Shown: in pieces, positions 26,606 to 35,347 of the stretch
Layout of the letters: every line of letters starts with the position of its first letter
Position numbering within the stretch: the first letter of the stretch is position 1
DNA from: CAYRGS01 sp964423875
Lineage (GTDB): Bacteria > UBA8248 > JACPRG01 > G963555815
NCBI GenBank assembly: GCA_964423875.1
Contig: CAYRGS010000004.1
Span: forward strand, 1 to 64,000
Direction of reading: 5' to 3'
Length of the DNA stretch: 64,000 nt
The notes under the pieces: model-generated
Databases searched by the model: none
What the model saw: the letters and a program-made list of their open reading frames with translations, nothing else
What the model was told of the DNA's origin: nothing
Program-made: the position numbers and the translations under genes

Positions 26606-27128
26606 ATCGATATTTGCGCGGCTCGGGCTTCTCGCGGCCGGACTGGTTCTGTCGCTTCCAGCCTGCGGCTACCACCTTCAGGGAACGGGGGGATCCTCCC
26701 TTCCTCCGAACATCAAGAAAATCCACATCCCCATCTTCACGAACAACACCTTGGAGCAGGGGATTGAGGTCCGCGTTACCGACTCGGTGCGCAACGCTCT
26801 CCTCAACGACGGCCGCGTCTCTCTGGCCAATGGAATCTCTGACGCCGACGCCGTGCTGGAAGGGCAGATCCTTCAATACCGCCTTCGCGCTATCGCGTTC
26901 AGCACGGCCGACCGCGCGCAGGAGTTTCGCCTTCGCCTGACGATGAAGGTCTCTCTGCGGGACCTGGAAAACAACAAAGTCATCTTCAATCAAACAATCG
27001 TCTCGGACCGGGAATATCGCGTCACCACGGAACTGAGCTCCAACGAGCGCGAGCAGACCCAGGCGTCGCAGCAGGCCTCCGACGCCATCGCCCGCGAGCT
27101 TCAAAGCCTCCTGGTCGAAGGCTTTTAG
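26592..27128 (+). CDS. lptE: LPS-assembly lipoprotein LptE
   Basis: 178-residue outer-membrane lipoprotein that plugs LptD during LPS insertion. It has an N-terminal signal and lipobox (LSLPACGYHLQG, lipidated Cys about residue 25) followed by the family's CGYHLQG and NIKKIHIPIFTNNT, then SDADAVLEGQILQYR. It overlaps the end of leuS, the conserved leuS-lptE-holA order of many Gram-negatives, and supports the diderm assignment. LptD is not in the window. Confidence 0.9.
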   Translation: MWLCKSIFARLGLLAAGLVLSLPACGYHLQGTGGSSLPPNIKKIHIPIFTNNTLEQGIEVRVTDSVRNALLNDGRVSLANGISDADAVLEGQILQYRLRAIAFSTADRAQEFRLRLTMKVSLRDLENNKVIFNQTIVSDREYRVTTELSSNEREQTQASQQASDAIARELQSLLVEGF

Positions 27129-27130
27129 GT

Positions 27131-28231
27131 TTGGCCGCTTCCCCCGACGTTGTTTTCAGCAAGACCTTGAAGGCCCTCGCGTCGGGGTCGGTGGCGCCCG
27201 TCTACCTCCTGTACGGAGACGAGGATTACTTACAGGAAGAATTCCGGCGGCGGATTCTGAGGCTCCTTCCCGACCCGGCGACAGCCGATTTTAGCTGCGA
27301 AAGGCTCGATGCCGAGACGTGCTCCCCCGATGACGTCCGCAACGCCGTCGAGACCCTTCCCTTTCTGGGGGGGCGGAAGTTCGTCATCGTGAGGCGGGCG
27401 GAACTCCTCGAGGCCGGGGTTGAAGTGCTGGCGCCTTGCTTGGAAGACCCGCCCGTGTCGGCCTGCCTGGTGCTTTTGGCTGGACCGCTGAAGGCGTCCG
27501 CCAAGCTTCTCAAGGCGGTCCGCAAACGCGGCGCCACCGTTCCCACCGACATGTTGAAAGGCCGGGCCCTGATGTCCGCGGTGAAAGGGATGGCGTCGCG
27601 CCGGGGCTTCAAGCTGGAGGACGAGGCGCTTTCCCTGGTGGTGGAGAGAAGCGGCGGCTCCCTTTGGCGCGTGGCGTCGGAGTTGGAGAAGCTTGCCCTG
27701 CACGTGGACGCACAAGCGCCGGCTGGAGACAAGGCGGCGGAGATATCCCTGGAGGTGGTGATCGAGGTGGTGGACGATGGGCGGACGGACAACGTGTTCG
27801 ATCTTACGGACGCTTTAGGCGCTCGCGACGCCACCAAGGCCCTCGTTGCGCTCCAGCGGTTTCTCCGGCGCCAACACGCGGCGACCGTTCTGGTCTCGGT
27901 GATGGCCCGGCACGTCGTCCGGCTCCTGGAAGTGCGGGCGCTCCTCGACGCGGGTGCCTCCGCCGGGTCCGTTCCCAAGCGGATGGGCGGAAGCCCGTAC
28001 TACATCCGGAAGTTGACGGAGCAGGCGAAGCATTTTTCCGACGCCGAGCTTCGAAGCGCCCTTGCAGGGTTGCAGCGCGCGGATATTCAGCTCCGGGGAA
28101 GCGGTTATCCGGACAGAATCCTGCTGGAAAGACTCGTGATAGACCTTTGTCGATTGCGGAACGGGGGAGGAAAGGGCGGACTTAGGGGGCGGCCGATTTC
28201 TCGTGCTGGAGGGCGTGCACCCGCCGGCTGA
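27131..28231 (+). CDS. holA: DNA polymerase III delta subunit
   Basis: 366-residue clamp-loader delta subunit, which opens the beta sliding clamp. Typical segments are PVYLLYGDEDYLQEEFRRRI at the N-terminus, VETLPFLGGRKFVIVRRAE, and DNVFDLTDALGARDATKAL in the AAA-like/collar part. TTG 27131 starts two bases after the lptE stop. The last 50 bp overlap rpsT on the opposite strand; the C-terminal glycine/arginine-rich tail past about residue 345 is probably not conserved, so the overlap is tolerable. Identification rests on context and these segments. Confidence 0.88.
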   Translation: MAASPDVVFSKTLKALASGSVAPVYLLYGDEDYLQEEFRRRILRLLPDPATADFSCERLDAETCSPDDVRNAVETLPFLGGRKFVIVRRAELLEAGVEVLAPCLEDPPVSACLVLLAGPLKASAKLLKAVRKRGATVPTDMLKGRALMSAVKGMASRRGFKLEDEALSLVVERSGGSLWRVASELEKLALHVDAQAPAGDKAAEISLEVVIEVVDDGRTDNVFDLTDALGARDATKALVALQRFLRRQHAATVLVSVMARHVVRLLEVRALLDAGASAGSVPKRMGGSPYYIRKLTEQAKHFSDAELRSALAGLQRADIQLRGSGYPDRILLERLVIDLCRLRNGGGKGGLRGRPISRAGGRAPAG

Positions 28232-28466
28232 GCCGGGAAATTTTGCGCGAGGCGGTGCGCGAGTGAATGACGCCCTTGGACGAGGTCCGGTCGATGGTCC
28301 GGATGGCATGATCCAGGGCTTCTTGCGAGGCCTGCGCGTCGCCCTGATCGAGGGCAGCGTGGACCCGCTTGACCGCCGTCCGGTATCGGGTCCGAATGGA
28401 CTGATTCCGAATCCTACGCTTTTCGTTTTGTCGAGCGGTTTTCAAGACCGACTTGCTTCGGGGCAT
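28182..28466 (-). CDS. rpsT: 30S ribosomal protein S20
   Basis: 94-residue S20, a primary 16S rRNA binder rich in Arg and Lys. Hallmarks are KSVLKTARQNEKRRIRNQS, an alternating basic helix, and DRTSSKGVIHSRTASRKISR. ATG 28466 has GGAG eight bases upstream. It is monocistronic, convergent with holA (50-bp overlap) and divergent from murJ, with a good sigma-70-type promoter at 28513-28540. Confidence 0.95.
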   Translation of the reverse strand: MPRSKSVLKTARQNEKRRIRNQSIRTRYRTAVKRVHAALDQGDAQASQEALDHAIRTIDRTSSKGVIHSRTASRKISRLSRRVHALQHEKSAAP

Positions 28467-28512
28467 TGAAAAATCTCCAAGGCCAATCTTCTAAAACCTT
28501 ACACTCGGGCCA

Positions 28513-28540
28513 AATATAGCGGTTTCGCGGCCGTTGTCAA
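28513..28540 (-). promoter_or_regulatory. Sigma-70-type promoter for rpsT
   Basis: On the minus strand, TTGACA (28540-28535), a 16-bp spacer, then TATATT (28518-28513), about 47 bp before the rpsT start codon. The -35 box is a perfect match and the -10 matches five of six positions. This is the best promoter seen in the window and fits a highly expressed ribosomal protein gene. Confidence 0.7.
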
Positions 28541-28632
28541 GGCTTGGACCACTTACGCTTTCCACCAGGGGGGGCGCGATTTGGCGTTGATCCTACATTC
28601 CGGCGGGCCGGTGTTCCGTTATGAGGTTGCTG

Positions 28633-30330
28633 ATGAGCCGGCGCGCGGGGCGTCCCGGACGATCAGGATCGGCTGCTCCGGCTGATATGTCCTCCGAATC
28701 CCATTCCGGCAATTCCGCTTCGGATGACCCCCGAAAGTTGAACCGAGGCGCGCGGTTGGCCCGCTCCGCCGGCGTCGTCAGCGCAGCTACACTGACGAGC
28801 CGGATCTTCGGTTTCATCCGGGACATGATTGTGGCCAACGCCTTCGGAGCCGGTTTCACCGCCGACGCCTTCTACGTAGCGTTCGGTATTCCGAACATCC
28901 TGCGCGTCTTCTTTGCGGAAGGGGCTCTGTCCGCGGCCTTCATCCCAGTATTCACCAAGGAGCGGACGGCAGGGGGGGACGAGGCCGCGCGCCGCTTGAG
29001 CGGGGCCTTTTGGGTTACGCTCGCCCTGGTCCTCGCCGTTGTCACTGTCATTGGCATCCTGGCGGCCCCCTACCTTGTGGAGGTCCTCGTGCCCGGGTTC
29101 GGCCAGAACACTCCCAAGTATGCCCTGACGGTGCGCCTGACGCGGATCATGTTTCCGTTTCTCTTTTTCATCGGCCTGGCGGCCGTCGCCGCGGGCATTC
29201 TGAACACCCTCGGTCATTTTCTGACGCCCGCTCTGACACCGGTTTTCTTCAATTTCAGCATGATCGCCTGCGCCCTGTGGCTGGCCCCCGTTCTGGAGCC
29301 TGCGGCGGCCGGATTGGCCTGGGGCGTGGTGATCGGCGGGGCAGTCCAGTTAATCGTTCTGTTGAGACCCCTGCACAAGCGGAGGCAGCTTCCGAAGTTG
29401 CGCTGGGAGCCGGGGCATCCCGGCTCCCAGCGGATTGCGCGCCTGATGGTTCCGGCCCTCTTCGGGTTTTCCATCGCTCAAATCAGCACCCTGGTGGACC
29501 GTATGCTGGCGTCTTTCCTGCCGGAGGGGAGCATCTCGTTTCTCTACTATGCGAACCGGCTTCTTCAATTCCCGTTGGGCATCTTCGGAATCGCTTTGAG
29601 CATTGCAATTTTCCCGGCCCTTGCCGCGCACGCCGCCAAGGAGGAGTCGGGTGAATTTCTGGAGATCCTGGGGGCGGGGCTGCGCCTGGTCCTGTTCGTC
29701 TGTCTGCCGGCCGCGGTGGGCTTGGCGATTCTGGCGAGTCCGATCATTCAGGTCTTGTTCGAGCGCGGCGCGTTTACCGCCGCGGACACCGCCATGACGG
29801 CCAAGGCCGTCCTCGCTTACGCCGCTGGATTGGTGGCGTACGCGGGCGTGAAGATCGTCGTTTCGGCGTTCTATTCGCTGCAGGACACGCGCACGCCCGT
29901 GAAGATTGCTGCCCTTGTCCTCGCGGCCAACGTGGTCCTGAACGTGATCCTCATGGTACCGTTGAAGCACGCGGGTCTCGCCCTGGCCGGGGCCCTTTGC
30001 GCATTCCTGAATGTCGGATTGTTGCTGCGCGCTCTTCACCGCCGGCTAGGGGGCCTGGGAGGGCGCGCCATCGCAAGGTCTTTCTATCGGATTCTGCCTC
30101 CCACCGCGCTGATGGCCGTTATTGTGTACGGGGCGAAACAGCAGCTCTACGCCCCGGCCGGGTCGGTCGTCGGGCGGGTTTCCGCCCTGGCGACCTGCCT
30201 GTTGCTGGGCGCGGCCGTTTATCTCCTGGCAGCGAAGGTGACGGGCTGCCAAGAGCTTTCGCTTCTGCGCGAGAGCCTGAGAAGCCGTCAGGCGGGGAAG
30301 GCCCTGCCGCCCGACTTGACTCCGGAGTGA
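28633..30330 (+). CDS. murJ: Lipid II flippase MurJ
   Basis: About 565-residue MVF-family flippase moving lipid II across the inner membrane for peptidoglycan synthesis. The core begins SAGVVSAATLTSRIFGFIRD with AFGAGFTADAFYVAFGIPN, then FFAEGALSAAFIPVFTKE, the conserved first-helix and loop sequences. About 14 hydrophobic spans follow, with SFLPEGSISFLYYANRLLQF and LGIFGIALSIAIFPALAAHA. The start is uncertain: ATG 28633 has GAGG upstream, while 28621 and 28687 are also possible. The 40-50 residue hydrophilic N-terminus is longer than usual. The gene is divergent from rpsT and 29 bp upstream of the recombinase. Confidence 0.94.
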   Translation: MSRRAGRPGRSGSAAPADMSSESHSGNSASDDPRKLNRGARLARSAGVVSAATLTSRIFGFIRDMIVANAFGAGFTADAFYVAFGIPNILRVFFAEGALSAAFIPVFTKERTAGGDEAARRLSGAFWVTLALVLAVVTVIGILAAPYLVEVLVPGFGQNTPKYALTVRLTRIMFPFLFFIGLAAVAAGILNTLGHFLTPALTPVFFNFSMIACALWLAPVLEPAAAGLAWGVVIGGAVQLIVLLRPLHKRRQLPKLRWEPGHPGSQRIARLMVPALFGFSIAQISTLVDRMLASFLPEGSISFLYYANRLLQFPLGIFGIALSIAIFPALAAHAAKEESGEFLEILGAGLRLVLFVCLPAAVGLAILASPIIQVLFERGAFTAADTAMTAKAVLAYAAGLVAYAGVKIVVSAFYSLQDTRTPVKIAALVLAANVVLNVILMVPLKHAGLALAGALCAFLNVGLLLRALHRRLGGLGGRAIARSFYRILPPTALMAVIVYGAKQQLYAPAGSVVGRVSALATCLLLGAAVYLLAAKVTGCQELSLLRESLRSRQAGKALPPDLTPE

Positions 30331-30359
30331 GACGAGGGTCCTTGACGAGTGTGTGAGGC

Positions 30360-31277
30360 ATGACAGATTCCGACCTTCCGCAGCGCTATCTGGATTACCT
30401 GGCGGCAGAGCGCAGGCTCTCGGAGAACACCCTTCAGGCATACCGCCGGGATTTGTGGGGGTTTTTGGCAGTGACCGCCGGACCCCTCGACGGACTGACC
30501 CGGGAGGACATCATCGACTTCCTGGAGGCGCTTGGATCGGCTGGGAATTCTCCCCGAACGATGCGCAGAAAACTATCCACGATCCGGGGTTTTTGCCGCT
30601 TCCTGCATTCCGAGGGTGGAATGGCGGAAGATCCCTCCCTGGACATCGAGACCCCCGCGGCGGGCCGCCCCTTGCCGAAATTCCTTTCCGTCGCGGAGGT
30701 GGATCGGCTGTTGGCGCAGCCGGACCCCTCGTCGGTCCTGGGTTGCAGAGACGTGGCCATGCTGGAGACGCTTTATGCGACGGGCCTGCGCGTGTCCGAG
30801 CTCGTGGGACTTCTCCTCTCCCGTGTGAACCTGGATGTCGGGTTTGTCACAACCCTGGGGAAGGGAAGCAAGGAGCGCGTCGTCCCGTTGGGCGAGGAAG
30901 CCAACCAAAAGGTGAAACGCTATATTGATTGGGCGAGAGAGCAACTCCTTCAAAGACGGACCCGGCTGCGGGGGGGGGGAAGAGAAATGTCCGAGCCCGA
31001 AGAGAAGATATTCCTGAACCGGAACGGCGTTCCGATATCCCGGGTGGGATTCTGGAAGGTTTTGAAAGGATACGCCCTGAGGGCGGGCATCCAAAGCGAT
31101 GTCAGCCCGCATATCCTGCGCCACTCCTTTGCGACCCATCTTGTGTCGCATGGGGCCGATCTCCGGTCGGTCCAGATGATGCTGGGACACGCGGACATAT
31201 CCACCACCCAAATTTATACGCACGTCACGCAGGAAAGACTTAAAGTGATGATTAAAGAACATCATCCAAGAGGTTGA
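30360..31277 (+). CDS. xerD: Site-specific tyrosine recombinase XerC/XerD
   Basis: 305-residue chromosome-dimer-resolving recombinase acting at dif. The N-terminal SAM-like DNA-binding domain has YLDYLAAERRLSENTLQAYR; the catalytic domain has LYATGLRVSELVGL (first Arg), LGKGSKERVVPLG (Lys), HILRHSFATHLVSHGADLRS (His-x-x-Arg), MLGHADISTTQIYTHV (His and nucleophilic Tyr). All RKHRHY-type residues appear present. XerC and XerD cannot be separated by eye; the XerD name is a best guess. Chromosomal housekeeping context (murJ, phoH) argues against a phage integrase. Confidence 0.9.
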   Translation: MTDSDLPQRYLDYLAAERRLSENTLQAYRRDLWGFLAVTAGPLDGLTREDIIDFLEALGSAGNSPRTMRRKLSTIRGFCRFLHSEGGMAEDPSLDIETPAAGRPLPKFLSVAEVDRLLAQPDPSSVLGCRDVAMLETLYATGLRVSELVGLLLSRVNLDVGFVTTLGKGSKERVVPLGEEANQKVKRYIDWAREQLLQRRTRLRGGGREMSEPEEKIFLNRNGVPISRVGFWKVLKGYALRAGIQSDVSPHILRHSFATHLVSHGADLRSVQMMLGHADISTTQIYTHVTQERLKVMIKEHHPRG

Positions 31278-31303
31278 TAGTTAATTGGTTATATTCATAT
31301 TAT
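31274..31303 (+). promoter_or_regulatory. Possible promoter of the phoH-pgpH-ybeY operon
   Basis: TTGATA (31274-31279), an 18-bp spacer and TATTAT (31298-31303) in a strikingly AT-rich 45-bp island between xerD and phoH, about 125 bp before the phoH start. Each box matches five of six consensus positions, but the spacer is one base long and other registers within the AT-rich stretch are possible. Confidence 0.4.
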
Positions 31304-31427
31304 ATTTATGATAATTCTCTGGGCCCTCAGGGGGCGCGTCTTGCCGGAAATCCGGTTTGCGAGGGTTGAATCTCTCTGATATGGTGAGCTTGTCGCCTGG
31401 GTTGAAGGGAGGCGCGGGAGGGATATA

Positions 31428-32456
31428 TTGGAGGAAACGGTCATCGGGAAGATTCCCTTGGTCGATCCTGCAAGGGTCAGGGACCTCTTCGGCATTCACG
31501 ATGAGCACTTGCGGAAACTGGAGAAGATTTTCGAGGTGCGACTCGTTGTCGAAGGAGGAGAGATCGAGGTCCGGGGCGGGGCCGGCCCCGTTGCTTCGGT
31601 GGAGCGTCTTTTGTCGGCCCTTCAGGCCGTCATGCTCGAAGGCTACGATCTCTCCTCTCAGGATTTTCAGGTTATCGCCCGAGCCTACCAACAAGACGCC
31701 GAGATTGATCTGAAGGACCTGTTCGCGTGGCAGATCCGGACGGGGGGAAAGCGTCGGTTCGTCATTCCCAAGAGCGTGGCGCAGCGGAGATATGTCGAGG
31801 CTATTCGCCGGCGCGACGTGGTGGTGAGCATCGGTCCGGCGGGGACGGGGAAGACCTACTTGGCCGTCGCCCTGGCCGTGGAGGGGCTCCTGCAAAAATC
31901 ATACAGCCGGATCCTCCTGACCCGGCCCGCGGTCGAGGCGGGGGAGCGCTTGGGATTTCTCCCGGGCGACATCGCGGAGAAGATCCACCCCTTCCTGCGG
32001 CCCCTGTATGACGCGCTCAACGAGATGATGGACAGTGAAAGGGTCCAGCATCTGATCGAGCGGGGGACGATTGAGATCGCGCCGTTGGCCTACATGCGCG
32101 GGCGGACTCTCAATGACGCCTTCATCATTATGGACGAGGCCCAGAATTCAACCCCCGAACAGATGAAGATGTTTTTGACACGGCTGGGATTCGGCTCCAA
32201 ATCCGTGATCACGGGGGATATCACGCAGGTCGATCTTCCCGGGGAAAAGGGATCCGGACTCATTCAAATCCAGGAGGTCTTGAAGGGAGTCGATGACATC
32301 GAGTTTGTTTATTTCACCGAGAAAGACGTTGTCCGCCACCCCCTGGTCCAGGAAATCATCAAAGCCTACGAACAGTACGGGAAGAGGTCTTCCGGCGATG
32401 GCCGGATGCGAATCGGGTTGACGGGGGACAAGAGTGATGGCCAAGGCCAACGGTGA
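31428..32456 (+). CDS. phoH: PhoH-family ATPase (PhoH-like protein YbeZ type)
   Basis: 342-residue PhoH-like ATPase, a P-loop protein linked to RNA metabolism and usually neighbour to ybeY. An N-terminal KH-like segment comes first, then RRFVIPKSVAQRRYVEAIRR, Walker A GPAGTGKT (136-143), LTRPAVEAGERLGFLPGD, and Walker B FIIMDEAQNSTPEQMKMFLT with TRLGFGSKSVITGDITQVDL. The TTG start at 31428 has GGGAGGG upstream. It overlaps the HD-phosphodiesterase gene by 20 bp, and ybeY follows, the conserved phoH-pgpH-ybeY arrangement. A role in rRNA maturation with YbeY is inferred from context. Confidence 0.93.
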   Translation: MEETVIGKIPLVDPARVRDLFGIHDEHLRKLEKIFEVRLVVEGGEIEVRGGAGPVASVERLLSALQAVMLEGYDLSSQDFQVIARAYQQDAEIDLKDLFAWQIRTGGKRRFVIPKSVAQRRYVEAIRRRDVVVSIGPAGTGKTYLAVALAVEGLLQKSYSRILLTRPAVEAGERLGFLPGDIAEKIHPFLRPLYDALNEMMDSERVQHLIERGTIEIAPLAYMRGRTLNDAFIIMDEAQNSTPEQMKMFLTRLGFGSKSVITGDITQVDLPGEKGSGLIQIQEVLKGVDDIEFVYFTEKDVVRHPLVQEIIKAYEQYGKRSSGDGRMRIGLTGDKSDGQGQR

Positions 32457-34935
32457 GCCCCTGAAGCGGTCTTTATCGACCCGAAAAACCCCATCGAGCA
32501 TGAGCGACCCGATCATTCAGTGGGGCGTCGCGATCGGGTTGCTCATTTCTCTGACCTTCCTGCTCATCCCGCGTGGGACGCTCCCCTCCAAGCAACTCGA
32601 CGCCGGAGACATTGTCCCTCGGGACATCAAGGCGGCCAATGACATGCTGGTGGAGGATGTCGAATCTACCGCCAAGATCAAGGAAAAGGCCGCCGAGGCC
32701 GTCCGCGAGGTCTTTGACCTTGACCCGAAACTGTCCGAGGCGATCGCCAAGCGGGTCTTGGCGGAATTCGAGAAAGTCCAGAAAGGTTACGAGACACATG
32801 CCGCCGAAGCCGCGGCCCGGGGAGGCGCGAAGCGGAAAGGGCGATCCGGATCGGCCGACGGGAAAGGCTCTCTTCGGCCGCCGGGAAAGTCTTCGGCGCC
32901 CGCCGGATCGGACGCCCGGTTCGAGCGGACGCAGGCCTTCAAGACCCTTGAAGCCGGTTTTTTCGCGGCGCTGAGAATACAGTCGACTCCCCATCTTCTG
33001 CGCGTTCTTCGCAAGAGGCGGTACGACCCGGCATTGGCCCGGGACGTGGTATTCCTGTTGCGCAAGGCGATGGAGCCGGGCGTGGCCGGCAACAGGAAGC
33101 TCCTGGACTCTCAAGCGGGCAAGGGCATCTCCATTCAGGTGGTCGGGGAAAAGGGGCTCCGGGAGGAGGTCAAGGACCTTCAGCGTTTTCAGGACCTCCA
33201 GTCGGCCGCCAAAGGCCTTCCGGCGCTGGTGGAGGAATCGCGGGTTGGAAAGAACGCGCGAGAGCGCCGAGCCCTCGCGGTCCTGGCCGCGAGGCTGATC
33301 GAGCCCAACCTGACGGTGAACAAGCAAGGGACGGAAAGCCTCCGGACCAAGGCCCGCGAGGCGGCCAAGCCGGTCTTTTTCAACATCAAGAAGGGAGAAA
33401 TGATCGCCCGGGAGGGCGAGCGAATCTCTCCCCAGCAGGTGATCAAGCTCCGGGGCCTGACCGCCCGGCGGGAAAAGCGCGGATTTGCGGGGAACGTCCT
33501 GGGAATCGCCATGCTGATCGCCGTCGCCCTGGCCTTGGCCGCGATCTATCTCCTTCGGTTCAAAGCGAAACTGATGCGGTCTCCACGAAAGGTCGTCCTG
33601 ATGGCGGTCATTCTGGTGGGGACAATCATCATCATCCAGGTTTTCATGCAAGTGGGATTGATGTTCTCCGAGGCGATGGGCTACGGGGACGCCCTCAGTT
33701 ATTACTACGCCATCCCCTTCGCCACGGGCGCGATGCTGGGGGCGATCCTCTTGGACCTGGAGGTCGCCCTGTTGTTCTCCGCCCTCACGGCTTTTCTCGC
33801 AGGGCTTGTTCTGCCGCAGACCTTCGGTCTACCCTTGACCGCGCTGGTCGGGGGGTTGGTGGCGAGCTTCCGCGTCAACCACTACCGGCGGCGCTCGAGC
33901 ATTCTGATGACGGCGCTCTTCGTCGGCTTGGCCAACGCGGCGGTGATTGTTCCCCTCCTTTTGATCGAAGGCAGGTTGTTTTCGGCCGAGGGCGGGTTTG
34001 CGGTCCTGATGGGGATAGCGGGCGGGGCCGTCACGGGGATCGTTGTGTCGGCCAGCCTGCCGCTCTTGGAATCGATGTTCAACATCGCCTCGGACATCAA
34101 GCTCCTCGAACTGGGGGATCTGGACCATCCGCTGATGCGCCAGCTTGTGATGAGGGCCCCGGGGACCTACCACCACAGCGTCATGGTTAGCAGTCTGGCG
34201 GAAGAAGCGGCGGAGAAGATCGGGGCGAACCCGCTCCTGGTTCGGGTGGGCGCCTATTACCACGACATTGGAAAGATTCGAAAACGCGAGTATTTCATCG
34301 AAAACCAGGCGGGGCCCGAGAATAAACACGACCACCTGGCCCCGCGGATGAGCGCGCTGATCTTGATTTCCCACGTCAAGGACGGCATCGAGCTGGGCCG
34401 CAAGCATAACCTGCCCGAGCAGCTCATCGACTTTATCCCCCAACACCACGGGACGAGCCTGATCAGCTACTTCTACAACAAGGCCAAGGAGCGGGAGGAC
34501 GCCTCGCAACAGGCGGTCAATGAGTCCGACTTCCGTTATCCGGGTCCGAAACCCCAGAGCCGGGAGGCCGGAATCCTCTTGATGGCTGATGCGGTGGAGG
34601 CCGCGTCGCGATCGTTGCAGGACCCGACGCCGGCGCGGATTCAGAACATGGTCCGAAGCAACGTGACCCGGATTTTCGCGGAAGCCCAGCTCGATGACTG
34701 CGAGTTGACCCTGCGGGGTTTGAATCTCATCTCCAACGCCTTTGTCCGGATCCTGACGGGAATCTTCCATCACCGCATCGGTTATCCCCAGGCGGAATCG
34801 CAGGGCGAGCTCGAGATGGAGGCATTTTTCGATGCCGATATCGCTGACGAACAGCCAGCGGACGGCGGGGATCGACCGCGCGTGGATCGTGCGACGGGCC
34901 CGGAGGTTGCTGAAGCTTCTGGGCTGTCCAGCTGA
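32437..34935 (+). CDS. pgpH: 7TM-HD phosphodiesterase, PgpH-like (c-di-AMP hydrolysing family)
   Basis: About 832-residue membrane protein. There is an N-terminal span (IIQWGVAIGLLISLTFLLI), a long extracytoplasmic 7TMR-HDED domain, about seven spans between residues roughly 350 and 560, and a cytoplasmic HD domain with YHHSVMVSSLAEEAAE, GAYYHDIGKIRKREYFIEN and FIPQHHGTSLISYFY, the metal-binding His/Asp set. Characterised relatives (PgpH) cleave cyclic di-AMP. A low-complexity insert (GGAKRKGRSGSADGKG and following residues) lies in the extracytoplasmic domain near residue 130-165. ATG 32437 is used; GTG 32434 is adjacent. It overlaps ybeY by about 100 bp. Confidence 0.9.
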   Translation: MAKANGEPLKRSLSTRKTPSSMSDPIIQWGVAIGLLISLTFLLIPRGTLPSKQLDAGDIVPRDIKAANDMLVEDVESTAKIKEKAAEAVREVFDLDPKLSEAIAKRVLAEFEKVQKGYETHAAEAAARGGAKRKGRSGSADGKGSLRPPGKSSAPAGSDARFERTQAFKTLEAGFFAALRIQSTPHLLRVLRKRRYDPALARDVVFLLRKAMEPGVAGNRKLLDSQAGKGISIQVVGEKGLREEVKDLQRFQDLQSAAKGLPALVEESRVGKNARERRALAVLAARLIEPNLTVNKQGTESLRTKAREAAKPVFFNIKKGEMIAREGERISPQQVIKLRGLTARREKRGFAGNVLGIAMLIAVALALAAIYLLRFKAKLMRSPRKVVLMAVILVGTIIIIQVFMQVGLMFSEAMGYGDALSYYYAIPFATGAMLGAILLDLEVALLFSALTAFLAGLVLPQTFGLPLTALVGGLVASFRVNHYRRRSSILMTALFVGLANAAVIVPLLLIEGRLFSAEGGFAVLMGIAGGAVTGIVVSASLPLLESMFNIASDIKLLELGDLDHPLMRQLVMRAPGTYHHSVMVSSLAEEAAEKIGANPLLVRVGAYYHDIGKIRKREYFIENQAGPENKHDHLAPRMSALILISHVKDGIELGRKHNLPEQLIDFIPQHHGTSLISYFYNKAKEREDASQQAVNESDFRYPGPKPQSREAGILLMADAVEAASRSLQDPTPARIQNMVRSNVTRIFAEAQLDDCELTLRGLNLISNAFVRILTGIFHHRIGYPQAESQGELEMEAFFDADIADEQPADGGDRPRVDRATGPEVAEASGLSS

Positions 34936-35347
34936 GGAGCTCAGCGTCCTTCTGGTCGATGACGGCGAGATGTCCCGCCTCAACCGGCGCCACCGGGGTG
35001 ACGGCCGCCCACCCGCTGTGTGGGCGTTGCCCGTGCGGGGGGGCGACTCCTCCGGCCTCTCGGGGGGGTTGCTCGGGGACGTCGTGTTCTCGGTGGAGAC
35101 CGCGAGGCGCCGGGTTCGGTCTGATCCCTCGCCCGGGGGGGAAGGGGGGTCTCCGCCGGCGGTCCGCGAAGGGGACCCTTTGGGAAAGGAAGTTCTCCAG
35201 TTGCTCATTCACGGAACGCTTCACTTGGTAGGCCAAGATCATCAGACGCCGGGACAGACGCGGAGGATGAGGGCCGAGGAGCGGCGCTTGATCGGGCCCC
35301 TCTGGCCCGAAGACCCCCGCCCCGCGCGCGGGAAGGAAACGGCTTGA
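34832..35347 (+). CDS. ybeY: Endoribonuclease YbeY, divergent
   Basis: 171-residue YbeY-like metalloprotein (16S rRNA maturation/quality control). The zinc motif HGTLHLVGQDH with its three histidines is intact, and LLGDVVFSVETARRR and LVDDGEMSRLNRRHRGDGRP match the family. The usual TDVLSFP after the RGxxRP motif reads PAVWALP here, and a glycine/proline-rich insert (PSPGGEGGSPP) precedes the zinc motif, so this copy is unusually divergent. ATG 34832 has GGAGG upstream and overlaps pgpH by 104 bp; its TGA overlaps the TTG of the HIT gene (TTGA). Confidence 0.85.
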   Translation: MPISLTNSQRTAGIDRAWIVRRARRLLKLLGCPAEELSVLLVDDGEMSRLNRRHRGDGRPPAVWALPVRGGDSSGLSGGLLGDVVFSVETARRRVRSDPSPGGEGGSPPAVREGDPLGKEVLQLLIHGTLHLVGQDHQTPGQTRRMRAEERRLIGPLWPEDPRPARGKETA

